Source of the DNA: Candidatus Omnitrophota bacterium
Lineage (GTDB): Bacteria; Omnitrophota; Omnitrophia; Omnitrophales; Aquincolibacteriaceae
DNA: 62,232 nucleotides
Assembly: GCA_020632475.1 (NCBI GenBank)
Contig: JACKFM010000007.1
Location: 1 to 62,232 of the forward strand
Direction: 5' to 3'
The notes below the pieces were generated by a model that worked only from the letters and a program-made list of their open reading frames with translations, was not told the DNA's origin and did no database searches. Positions within the stretch are counted from its first letter, which is position 1; every line of letters begins with the position of its first letter. Made by a program: the position numbers and the translations under genes. Positions 42,054 through 54,300 of the stretch are shown in pieces.

Positions 42054-42344
42054 ATGGAAAAAAACGAAAAAATATCCGCACCGCCGATCATGACGATTAA
42101 GGAGCTCAGTGTTTTCCTGAGAATTCCTGTGTCAACGGTCTATGACCTTGCCCAGAAAGGAAAAATTCCGGGCGTGAAGTTCGGTAAGCATTGGCGTTTC
42201 CTCAGGGCGGATGTGTTGGAGAAGTTTAGTGCCAGAGGGACAGGGCTTCCGCCACACGAAAGGCGGATCCGTCCTTCGGCGGAAAAGACCTGTCCCTCAT
42301 GTGAGTCAGTTTCTCAAAAGCCGGAGGTGGTGTATGCCCGTTAA
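42054..42344 (+). CDS. Excisionase/MerR-like small HTH protein
   Basis: 96 residues. Residues 12-62 form the HTH_17 (excisionase-family) domain: MTIKELSVFLRIPVSTVYDL, then GKIPGVKFGKHWRFLRADVLEKF. The remaining 34 residues are encoded largely by a palindromic element (42235-42298) read in frame, so the C-terminal tail is probably not part of the ancestral protein. The ribosome site and start of the giant gene lie inside its last codons, giving an 11-bp overlap and tight coupling. No integrase is nearby, so it is more likely a dedicated regulator of the giant gene than a phage excisionase. Confidence 0.8.
   Translation: MEKNEKISAPPIMTIKELSVFLRIPVSTVYDLAQKGKIPGVKFGKHWRFLRADVLEKFSARGTGLPPHERRIRPSAEKTCPSCESVSQKPEVVYAR
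42235..42298. repeat. In-frame palindromic element inside the HTH gene
   Basis: Arms GAGGGACAGG and CCTGTCCCTC are perfect over 10 bp and extend imperfectly through CTTCCGCC/GGCGGAAAAG. The core has two small CCGCC/GGCGG pairings. It adds about 21 codons to the HTH gene without breaking the frame, as palindromic coding elements do in Rickettsia. Confidence 0.75.
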
Positions 42345-45300
42345 CAAGAGGCGGCACTTCTCTCTACGGACGGTTGCACTGTTTACCTGTATCGTGTTTA
42401 GTTTTACTTCAGTCACTGAAGCGGCGGTTAATACCGCTTTTAATACTCAGTCCTCAGTCCTCATCCCTCAGTCCTCAAGCCTGATCCCTTCCGAGTACGG
42501 CCGGGTTGAAAAATATCATCAGGGGACCTCAGATAAAACCATTATTTATATTAAAGATGCCCACGATTCTATTGAGGCACAGGAGAACATAGCCAACATG
42601 ATCCATTATCTTGTTGAGCACCAAAACGTACAGACGGTGTACGAAGAAGGGTATGAAGGCAGTGTTCCTTCGGATAAATATTTCGGCTCCGTTGAAGATC
42701 CGGCTGTGAAAAAAGAGGTGTCCTATTACCTGATGGACAGGTTGAAGATCGGCGGGGCCGAGTATGCTCATATTAACCGGACTAAGGATTTTTATCTGAT
42801 TGGGGCTGACAGCCGCGAATTACATTTTGAGAATATCCGTTGGTATCAGAAAAACACCGAGCTTTCCGAAGAGACGGACCGCGACTTAAAACAAATTTAT
42901 AAAGAACTCAAACGGCTTGCCAGTCGGCATTTGCCCTCTCCGGTCAGAAAGTGGCTCAAATATAAAAATCGGTTGGACCGGCAGGCTATGGATCTGAGTG
43001 ATTACCTTAAGCGGACATTTGAATTTTTGGGTTTGCCGACTTCGCAAATTATGACACCGGTCGCCGAAGCCTACCGCGAGGCCTACCCGGATCTTTTCAG
43101 GTTGCTTGAAGCGGCGATGAGTACAGACCGGGAGGCTTTGAAAGAAGCAGGCGATATCAACATCAAAGATCTCTACCGGGAAATGGAAAGGCTTGAAAAT
43201 GAGATTACTTCAAAATTTCTGACCCGGAAACTTGAGCGTGATATTCTCAAATACTACAAAGGAATTTATCTCATTTACAAATTGAACCGCATGAAAGTGA
43301 CCCCGTCGGAATTTGAAGCGGCAAAAGCTTATTTGAAAAGTGTCAAAACCCGGGAGCTTGCTGAGTTTATTGCTCAAAATGCCCATCGTTCGGTCGCCTT
43401 AACGCGGTTTTGGGAAAAAAATATTGAAACCGCCGTGCATTTTTATGAGACCGCTGAAAAAAGAGACCTGGTGATTCAAAATCATTTGGATAATTATCTG
43501 CAAAATTCTCAGGAGCAGACGGCAGTCGTTGTTTACGGCGGATTCCATCAGGAAAATCTGGAAAGTATTTTTCGAAACAAAGGCCTTTCTTATTATGTGA
43601 TCACTCCCGGGATTCGAACCCTAAGTCCCGATCACCAGCAGCTCTATCGCAGAAAAATGGCTGAGGGTGACCGGCCGATTCGAATGCCCGATGACGAGGC
43701 TCGTCTGATTAGTGATTTTCAGAAAGCTGAACTCCGGCCCGCCGATGCCGAGGCCTTTCATAGTGAAATCCGTTTACTGGCGGATATTATCCGTGAATTA
43801 AACGGACCCGGCGGGCGGGAAACGGTTGATCCCGTTGCGATCCGTCAGAAACTTAAAGCACGTACAGTGAATGCTCCGCGGCAAACACAATCCGTACAAG
43901 AGCCGGCTCATTCTGAATTGCGTTTAGTTGATTCTGACCAACCCAGCCTACGGCCTCGGCGTTCATGGCGTAATGCGGAGCTTGATTTCAGGCAAAAATA
44001 CAGACAGGAACGAATCGGTCATGCGCTAAAGGCTTTTGTATACGGATTAACGGTTACGGCCTCGGTCTGGTTAGCGATTTCCTTAAAGCTTCTGGATTTC
44101 AGCGTCACACCGGTTGAGATTGTGTGGGTGGTTTTGGGTGTTCTATTAAATGGTTTATCCTTAAGCCTTTATACCTCCGTCAAAGAACTTAAAGTCATAA
44201 ACAATGCGATAAGACAGGATCAACGTCAACGGGCTCTGCGCGAGGCAGACGCCAGGGCTAAACGCATTGCCTATGATTTGAGACTCCCCGGACATGTCGA
44301 AACACGCCGGTTGAATCAGGCGAAACGCCGGGACGTTCTGGCAGCCTTGAGCCGAATTGAAGACAGGGATGCTGACGGCAGTCTCAACCCGCTTTTTGTG
44401 GTTTCTAGAGAAAATAAGGTGGTGTTGCGTATCGTGCCCAGCCGAAAACAACAGAAGCGCGGAACCGTGCATATTCGTAACCGCCGAAAACAGGACAAGC
44501 TGATAACCATTTTTGTGGATATTTCTTCGGAAGAATCGATTTATCAGGATTTAATGCGGGCGATACCCGGGTTGGGGAGAGAAATTGAGAAATTTCAGAG
44601 TGATGTTTTTTATCTTCTGCCGGAGGAAAATTTTGATGAATTTGAAAAACGCCGGGAATTACTCGGTGAATTTATGAATGATGAATTTTTTATTGCACGC
44701 GATCCTTTTTTGAGATTATGGGTGCTTGTGAACACTTCTTTGAATATCAGGATCGCCAGTCCCGGTTTTTCTTATCCCCGGGCGCCGATTGTGGATCCGG
44801 AAACGGAATTTGATTTTAACCGTTTTTTTAAACTTGATTCCTTTGATGGGGCCGCTCTGATTTTTGATCAGGATCTTTGGGAGGCCGGTGTCAGCGCCGC
44901 GCAGTTTGTTCAAGAGGCGAAGGAAATCCTTTCGGCCCTATTGAGTTCTGAAAAATTAGACCCCGAACTTTTTACCCGGTATTTAAAGCCTTTATATGAT
45001 TGGATGAGAAAAAATCCGGACCAGTTTCGCAGAGCCGTGGAAACCTGGTATGGTCCCGGATATGTCATTGTTTTAGGCGATAAACAACTTTCACCGGAAA
45101 CAACGAGTTTTCAAGTTCTACATGAACGTCTCCACCAACGTCTTGAAGGGAAGAAAGAAGCCTCGCTGCGTGATAAGGCCTATCAGGCCTTTATCCAGGA
45201 TGAGATCTACTACACATCCATTTTATTGGCGTTCAAAGACACCTCTTATGAATATGAGGCCAAGAATAAAAACCCGGAGTTTGCCAACGAGTTTTGGACA

Positions 45301-48300
45301 CAATTGATGCATCCCAGCATTTCTGATGAAAGCGTGCGCATCCTCTGGCAGGAAGTGGAAACCTTGGCTGAAAGTAATAAAGATGTCCGGGAGATGATCG
45401 CGTTGCTTAAGAGACTGGATGCCGAGAACCGAAAGCATTTACCCGAAGACCTTCGCCGTCTTGATGAGTACCATCAATACCGTAGAAACCGCAGTGAAAT
45501 CCGTGCTGAAATCCGCCCTGCACATCCCGGTGAGAGGGAGTTGATCTCGCAGGGCCGTATTCAGACCTTTGATGCCGGAGCCCAGGGCCACCGGGTCCGG
45601 ATTTATCAGTATTTACAGGGACGCCAGCCCGAGGGTTGGGTTATTGAAATGAGGGATTATCAGCATTACGTGGTGACCCCGGATGACCTTAAAACCCTTT
45701 TTGAATTTTATGGTGCCGCAAATGTCCGTCTGCAGGCAAACGGAATTCTTTTTGATGGCAGCACTCATGGATTGGGTGCAGATACGGCCGTGTCGTTGGA
45801 CAATCAAGAGATGATCGAAAAGGCATTGCGGAGTCTGAGTGATCAGGAACCGGCCGTGGCACGTTTGTCCGGCGTGGGTGTGGGAAATATGCTGGAAATC
45901 GAAATTGACGGACACCGTCATTTTGTCCTCACCTCGACCTATGAAATGGCGGATCTCCAGGCGATTTTAAAATCCCTGGGCGTACGCCGGATTATTCAGC
46001 GCAATGAAGAGGGATTTGAACTCACCTGGCCGGACGGGACGGAAAAATTTATGCTGAGGGACCCGGCCTTTATGGCGGTTTTTCTTTCTCAGCTTGCCGC
46101 TAAATCCGAATTGCGCAGACAAACGGATGGGGAGACGGGGAGAAGGGGGGACAAGGCGTCTTTTGCACGAATCACGCTTGCCCGCCTTTCTTTCGGCGGG
46201 AATCACGAACCACGCTTGTCCAACGGAGCTCCAGAGCAGGCGGGAATTCCGGTCTTATTCCGATCCGAAGCCCGAAAACGTCCGTTGTTCGGTCTTCCGG
46301 GAGACGGGGACGAAGCAGACAGGCCGAATTCAGTTCTGGATCAAATGACTTCGGATGATGACGATTTTTTTATGGACGATGACCTTTTTCTCCTTTTTGA
46401 TGGAATTAAACCGGACAAACAAGAAGACTATTTGCGGATCCTCAGAGATATTTCCGAGCCTTTCAGAAATCAAATTACAGTTCCCGACCGCGTTGAAGAT
46501 GTTCCGGGCGTTGTTCGTGCGGCTGAATCCGCGGTTGCTCTTGTGCGGCCGGTGGCCGATCAGAAAATAAGACAGCTGCAAACAGTGATGCGGAATAGGC
46601 AGCCGGTGAGAAGGAGTTTGCGACACAGTCTCTACGCCGCTATGAATGCCTATGCCAAAAACTTATTGATTTTACAGGAATTCTATCTTCGCGAGGGCAG
46701 CGATGAGTCAGCGCTTAAGATGGTGAATAATCAGGTTCAGCTCATGAGTGTGCTTGGAATTTTCAGAGGCTATTTGGGCGATGTCGGAAATGCGCCCCTG
46801 AGTGAAAGGGCCAATGCCCGTTATGCTTTAAATGATGCTTTGCAAAAAATTTCGCGCTGGAATCATAGCCGGTTAATGATCAAACTCACGGTGAATGATC
46901 CGTATATCAAACCGATTCTTGCTTTTAAAATAGCCGCCGGTTACGGAGGTCTCATCCGGGATCATTTTTATCCGGCGACTCGGGAGGAAATCGAGAATGT
47001 GATTCAGGTCATTCAAGCGGGTCTTGGAGCGGGCGGCAGAACCAGCACTGAAGACCGCCAGAGAATCTATGGTGAGGGAGACACCTGGAAAGAAGGTTAT
47101 TATACGGATCAAATACAGCTGATGAGTGATTCTGCACGTTTTCTTGCAAAGCTCGGAACCGAAGAGCATCTTCGCCAGGCGATTGAAATGATTGAAAAGA
47201 TTGCAGCCGTCGTACAACAACCCGTGGTTTATGCCGCATTAAAGTCTGATTTTAAAAGAGCCTTAGCGCGTCAATTGGGCCCCGATCGCCGCCAGGAGGC
47301 TGAGCAATTACTGCAAGAGGCCCATGAACTGGTCTTGAGCTATATTCATGAAAGGATTGAGCCTACTTATGGCCCTGTAGTGGCTGCTTACTGGACTCGT
47401 CATGAAGAGGCCATTTGGGCTGAAGACCAGGGGGATTTGGCCCGGCAAATGCAGACTCTGGAAAGCCTCAATAGTGATCTCGATGAAGACGACACAGATG
47501 CAGTCCAGTCTTTGCGGCCGCTTGCCGCTTCTGATTTTGCGGTGGCTCTGGAGCGTTCCGGTAACCACGACGGGGCTGTGCAATGGATGCGTATTACTTT
47601 TCAGAGTATTGCGGACCTGCGCAAAAAAGGAATGATCAGTCCGGGATTTTCCGATCTCTATGAAGGCGCGGATCCTTCAACACTAAGCACAGTCAAACAG
47701 CTGGCGGCAGAAATTTTAAATCATCCGGCCCAATGGCCTGATGATGAGGAGATGATGAGAGAGCTGGCCGGCATGATTATCTTTGCCGAGGCCTCCACCG
47801 CAAGAGCCATGCACGCATGGACCGAAGGCATTGATGCGTATATTGAAGCGGGCCAATCCCTGAAAGGAAAAGAACACTTACTGCTTGCAGCACTGGATCC
47901 TTTTTATGACGCAAGCACCATCAAGACGGCCCATGTATCACTCTACTTACAAAAATCCCTGCAAGATTTAGAACCGGTGGCTGTGAGGATGCTTTCAGCC
48001 CAGATGACCTCCCGGCTGCAGGAAGAAGTCAATCAATTGGATCATTTTAAAGCCTATTATATGACCAGTTATGCCGGCGGACTTTTAGACGGTGAGTTTG
48101 AACGGATGCATTTGATGTTTGCCGACATTCTTGATGCGCATTTGATCCTTAACCGGTATGACCCCGAGAAGACCATGGAGCTTGTCGCGGGTTTTTATCA
48201 GGATGTGAATGAAGCCCTCTTTGGTGTGCAGAGTGCAAGCGCCAATTATTTTATGACCTTTACCAATGTTCTGCGCTCTTATTGGAGATCCCTGGATGAG

Positions 48301-51300
48301 GAGATTGAAGAGCGCTACGCCGAAGGGATTCGCCGGCTTCTGCGGGCCTTTGAGGGAAAATATGCTGCGGTCCTCTCACTCAAAAATCCGGGTGCCAATG
48401 CAAGTGTCAGAATGTTTGTCTACCGGCTTTTAGCCGAATTGGCCAATCTGATCGACGATGATGAAATGCATTTAAAATTCCTTCAGAGTACTATCCAGGA
48501 ATTTAAAACGCAGCATGTCATCGGATCGCGTAATCGTGATGATCTTCAGATTAAGGTCCCTGCCGAGCCTGAAGCCAAAAAAGATTTTTACAAAGATGTG
48601 CTGCCCACGGCCATGAAATCTCTGGCCGAATACAACTTTGCCCTGGGATGGCAGGGTAAAGAGCAGACGGCAGACGCGGCCTTTGAGCTTTGGGCGGTTG
48701 CGATGAGCGCGGCCACTAATTTTTTACGGCAGCCGGACAGCTCTGATCCGGAATCAGTTACCCATAGAGATATGAAAACGATTGTGGCCGAGGCCGCGAC
48801 GGAATCAATAATTCAATTAAGCTACTTTGACCGGGTCCGGATGACAGCACCTCAGAGTCCTTACCGGGAGATTGTCCGCAGATTTTTAACTGTGATGTTG
48901 AGTGATTCGACTATGCAGCAGGAGGGAGACTCTGACCGTTACCGTGTTCTGGTGCAATTAGCCTGGCTTTTAGATGACGATCAGACCCTGCAGACGGTCG
49001 CCGGAGAATATTGGAAGGACATGCTTCTTCCCGACGAAGAGGAAGTGTCCAAAAGATTCACCATCGCTTTTAACCGTTATTTGAGGCAGTGGGAAGTCTT
49101 AAACCAATTACTCTATGCGGTGCAGCAGGGTAAAGAGGTCGGAGCCACTGAAGATGAAATCCATGGACAGATTCAAAAAGTTCATGACGGGATGAGTCCT
49201 TTGGTGGAAAGGGCAGCCATGGACAGCGGCCTGGCCTCTGTTTATAACTCGGTTCAGATTTATCATTCGATAGTCTCCGGGCATCCCGAAGAAGGCCGGG
49301 CAATTGTTGACGGGATGCTTCCGAAAGTCGTGCCTTCGGAAGGCTATCATTTCATGCTCCGGCTTTACGGCGCACTCCTTGATGAAAAGGACGGCAACTC
49401 TGAAAGGGCAGCACAGGGTCTGCATGATGCCCTGGTTAGCGATCCGGCCATGCAGCGTGAAGGAGGTGCTTCTCAGAACGATTTACAAACGCTGAAAATT
49501 GCTCATGTGGCTTATCTTGCAACCGTGTGGCCGATGCCCTGGCGTTTGACGATGGCTCAGTTGATTATGCAGAGAGCGCTTGAAGAACCCATGCCGGCCG
49601 AGGATTTATCCCTGGCCCTGAAAGTCGCCGGCCTTTTACATCCGCAAACCGTTCAGGAAATTATGATCGAACATCTTGAAACGGTCGCAAAGCAGCCCGG
49701 TTTATTCCAAAGTGACCGTGATTTACGTTTGATTGAAAGCGTTGCCGCCGAAGCGCATGAACCCGGCACTCGCCGCCGTTTATATGCGGTGCTTGATGCG
49801 CTTAAAGCGGAACACAGCGGATTGAAAAAGAGATTTGAGGGTGTTCAAAAAGAACTGACCAAACTTTTTACGGGGGAAGACTATCTCGACATAGCTAAAC
49901 GGGAATATCAAATAGGCGCCTATGATACCGCCCTGTCTGCAATTCGGAACGGATTCCAGCGGTTGGGGAAAACACCTGACGCTGCGATCCATCAGCAATT
50001 AACGACACTTGAGGAGGAAATTCAGACGGTCAAGGCCTTCGCCGATCAGGCTATTCAGGCTTATGGCGAAAAAGATTACGAGGTCGCCTCTGAAACGGCC
50101 AAAGACGTTTTAAAGATGAATCCGGGTGATCTGGCCATGCCGGCAGTTCAATCTAAGGCCGATGCGCTGCTTGCAGCCCGGTATTATGTCAGTGAAGGCG
50201 AATGGGCTGGTGCACGCAATGAATTAGAAGCTTATGTGAAAACACATCCGCAATGGGCGGACAGCCATCTTCAGGAACACATTCAGGCGATTCGCACGTT
50301 TGAGGCCACGCTTGAGGCTTTGTCTTTTCTGCTTGCACAAAATCGCTATCAACAAGCCGAAACCGTTTTGAATGAGGCTTTGGTTTCTCTGCAGACAGCC
50401 ATGGGCGGGATTGAGATCAACGGCGAACAGGAAGAACTGGAAAATTTGCGTGAGGGGATTTCTCAAGCCCGTGAGACAACTGCGAGGCTTCAAACAGAAA
50501 TCAACCGAAGAGATCTGACAGTCAAACAGGTTTATCAAACAGCGATAGCTCTGGCCGCTTATCCCGAACACCGTCAGGAGGTTTTTGACCGGCTGCTCGC
50601 CCAGGGTTTTGAGATTTTTAATCAGGCAGCCGCTCAGAGTGCCGAGGATGTCCGCCGAGCCTATCAGCGGGCCTTTCAACTCGGCAGGGTAGTCCTTGAA
50701 GTGGCCACTCGCTATGAACCTATTTTTCAACCGGCGCCTGAAACGGCGAATGGCAGACCCGGAAACGGAAAAAAAGAGAAGAAAACAGAAAAAGCCACAC
50801 CTCAAATTGAAACCGGTTATCTGCAAAAGGCACGAGTGCTTATCTCTCAATCGGCCGCGAACATTTGGCTGCCTGAACTGAAAGACGATTATTTCATAGT
50901 GAAAGGCATGGATGAACTGGCCAAGCTGCGTGAAAAAGAACAGCGTCAGAGATTGGGGCTTGATCCCAATGCGCCCATTGAATTCCGGTTTCAACATTTT
51001 GAAATGAAAGCCCGCAGTTTTGTGGTCAGCGGTTTTGCTGCGGACATGCTCAATTCCGTTCGTGTTCATGACAACTTTATGGTTTCAAACATTGCCGAAA
51101 ACACGCTGGTGCCTTCGGCCTTTAAAGTCATTAAGCGCGGCACGGATTTTGTGGAATTGGAATTGCCGGAAATTCCGGAAAGCTATGAATATATCCGGGA
51201 TGAATTAGAGAGGCTTTTTTCGCCCGAAGCACAAACGACCGGTGAAGAGATCGGAACCCTTCATCATATCCGAGACAGTACGTGGGAAACCCAGCTTGCC

Positions 51301-54300
51301 AAAACCGAACCTTTAGTGGTTGCGCTCAATCAGACCACGGTTCAGCACCTGGATCCGCAGAACTTGCCGAAGATGGCCTCGGTCGGAGCCGGGTATCAGG
51401 CCATTGACGATATGCTGGGTCTGCGAATCAAAATGCCGAAGTTTTTGGAAGAAAAACAGAAAGATGAAAAACAGAAGGAGGGTGAACGCAAAAAAATAGC
51501 AGCCTGGATCCGGGAAAAAGAAGACGCCGAAGAGATCCGTCTTGATTCGGAACAAAAAGAGGCCTTGATCGAAGCAGCCGTGGGCGGCAGTAGTTATGCC
51601 CTGTTTCAGGGGCCTCCCGGCACGGGTAAAACCACCGCCATTATCTGGCTTGTGCAGATTTTGTCAGGCGTAGCCAATGGACGCAAACCGCATGTACGTG
51701 TGGTTGCCCAGCAGAACGAAGCACTGGATAATATCGGGCGCCGCATTCTGGCCAAAGATATTCCTTTTGTGCGCGTGGGCAATGCTGATCAGAAAGTGGC
51801 GGTGGATATCATGCCCATCTGGATTCAAAAGCAGGAACTCCTTGAAGCGATGTCCCAGGCCAAGATGACCGGTGAGTCCAGTCTGATCCTCGGAACGGGC
51901 ATCGGGATTTTAAATGATAATGACCTCAGGTCCATGGTCACTTTGCAGGATGCCGATGTGGTGATTTTGGATGAGGCCTCGCGAGCGACGGCGTTTGAAG
52001 CCCTGACCGCGGTCGGCGGATTTACGGGGGTGACCAAAATCTTTTTGGTCGGTGATCATCGCCAGCTTCCGGCCTATGGGATTAGTGAAGAAGATGCTCG
52101 TCAGGCGATTGAGGAACTCGGACAGGCCGGGATGTTGAGTATTAAGGACACTCCCTTTGGAGACCGGAGCGTGACGGTCATCTTCAGTAAAGCTAAACAG
52201 GAACGCTTTCGTATTTCACTTTTCGAGAAGGTTCATCAGCTTTTTGAAACTGACGGCGGCGGTTTCTTTCAGCAGACCAGGCCCGCTTTCCATTTTTTTA
52301 ATAAACAGCGGCGTTCGGGACGGAAAATTGTCGAGATCAGTAATTTTCACTACCGCGACGAGCAGGGTAACGGCCTGCTTGAAGCCAAACGCGATTCTGA
52401 AGGCGTTGTCGAATGGATCGATACTAAAAGCCAATCTCCTGAAAAACAGGATGTGAACAAAAGCTATTATAATCCCGGCGAGGTGATCGAGGTCATCGCC
52501 AAAATCAACGGTTTGTTGAACGGTCCTAGGTACCGCAATCGGGAAACCGGTTTTGACAACCTGAGCGCGAATGACATTGCGGTGATCTCTCCCTACAACA
52601 AACAGGTGGATGAGATCTTTTCCGCGGTCACCGACTTTGCAAAAATTCATGAATTTGTGGCGCATATCATTGATACGGACAGGCCCAGCGACTATGTGGA
52701 AGCCGGTGAGATTCTGGCGATTTTGAACCGCACGGATTTTACGGACTCTGAGGATTATTTATCGTTATGGTTAACCAAGATTGCCCAATTGATTTTACCG
52801 GCCGAAGACAATGCTTATGAAAGAGCCCCTTCCGGTCAGCGGCAAATGGCGGAAGAAAGATATGTACGGCGTGTTAAACACCGGCTCGAAAAACTGATCG
52901 AAAATCCGAATGCCGAAACAGCCGAAGAAGTCATGGAATTGCTGGGCCTGCCGTATGAATTTATTCCGATTGAGGACGTTGAAGAAGGGCATTTCAAAGT
53001 ATTGACCGTGGATTCCTCCATCGGTAACGAATATCAGGCCGTGATTCTTTCGATGGTGCGTTCCAACTCAAACGGTTCGGTCGGGTTTTTGGGCAGTCCG
53101 CTTGACGGAGAAAACCGTATTAATGTAGGCACCTCACGTGCTGAGGATTTTCTGTTTATCATCGGGGATAAGAAAACCTTTCGCAGCGCCTCTTTCAGAA
53201 GACAGCCCATTCAAATGGTCCGAAAATGGATGGCTCATGTTGAAAACGTCATCGGCAAAAGTGAGTTGAGAAGTCAGCCGTTGAGTGATGAGGAGGTGGA
53301 AAGAGCTGTGGATCGCCTCATTAAACAAAGAGAGGAGATCCTTAGACCTTGGTTACGTGATTTTGAAAATTCATGGGTGCCCGAACGGCAGAAATACGGA
53401 ATTGGTGAAGGTCGTGAAACCTATCGCAATGCGATTCAGAAAATCGTACGTGATGTTTTAGAAAAACATGTCCCACGGGATGCACGTATGATTGACATTG
53501 GTTCCGGGCATGGTTTTTTGGGGTCCCTGCTGCCCGAAGAGTGGATAGTGCAAGGCCGCTATGTTCCGTATGATTTGAATCCGCAGTTCTTAAATGAAAT
53601 TCGTTCAAGAGGCCTGGCTCAAACAACCCTTGAAGGCCAAGTCTATGATATGAACACTGCGCTGAAATCCGAATTTCCCGAAGGCGCTGATGTCCTGCTT
53701 GGGATGGACAGTTTTGATACGTTTGAAGAGTTGGAGAAAGCCATTGATGAAGCCTACCGCGTTTTAAAACCCGGTGGCAAATTAATCGTTTTTCAATCCC
53801 TACGTGTCGATCCGAATCCGTTCTTTTTCGGAAGTTATGCCGAAGGAGCCTTTAAGCAAACCGGCATTCAGGTCTCTCCGACTCCGCCCCTTGAGTATTT
53901 TCGCGATGAAGAAACCCTTCGGCAATTTTTAAGACTCTATGTACGGATATTGCATGAAAATGACGACGACCCTCAAAGTCCTTTTCGCGATCAGCGGCTC
54001 AAGGTTTTTGCGCGTGAACACGGACTTAATATGAACCTTGAAATTTTTCTGCCTCGCATGAAAAGCCTGCTTGAGAAAAAATTTAATCTCCTGCAGGATC
54101 CGGTAGTCTCAACCCGGTTGGCTGTAAACCTGGGTCCACAGCATACTGCCAGAATGGCAGAGGCAGTCTTATCTGATGACCTGACCCATTTGTTTGACGT
54201 TTATCAGCTTTCACATGGTCAGGTTTCTTTAGGCGTAGGGATGCGTGGGGTCGATGCTGGTTTGACCGTGCCTGACGGCTATGTGGTCGAAGATGTCACG

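Noticed and set aside
42211..42333. Upstream extension of the giant gene to an earlier ATG
   Set aside because: This part overlaps the HTH gene in another frame, has no ribosome site and would bury the signal peptide. ATG 42334 has GGAGGTGG at the right distance.
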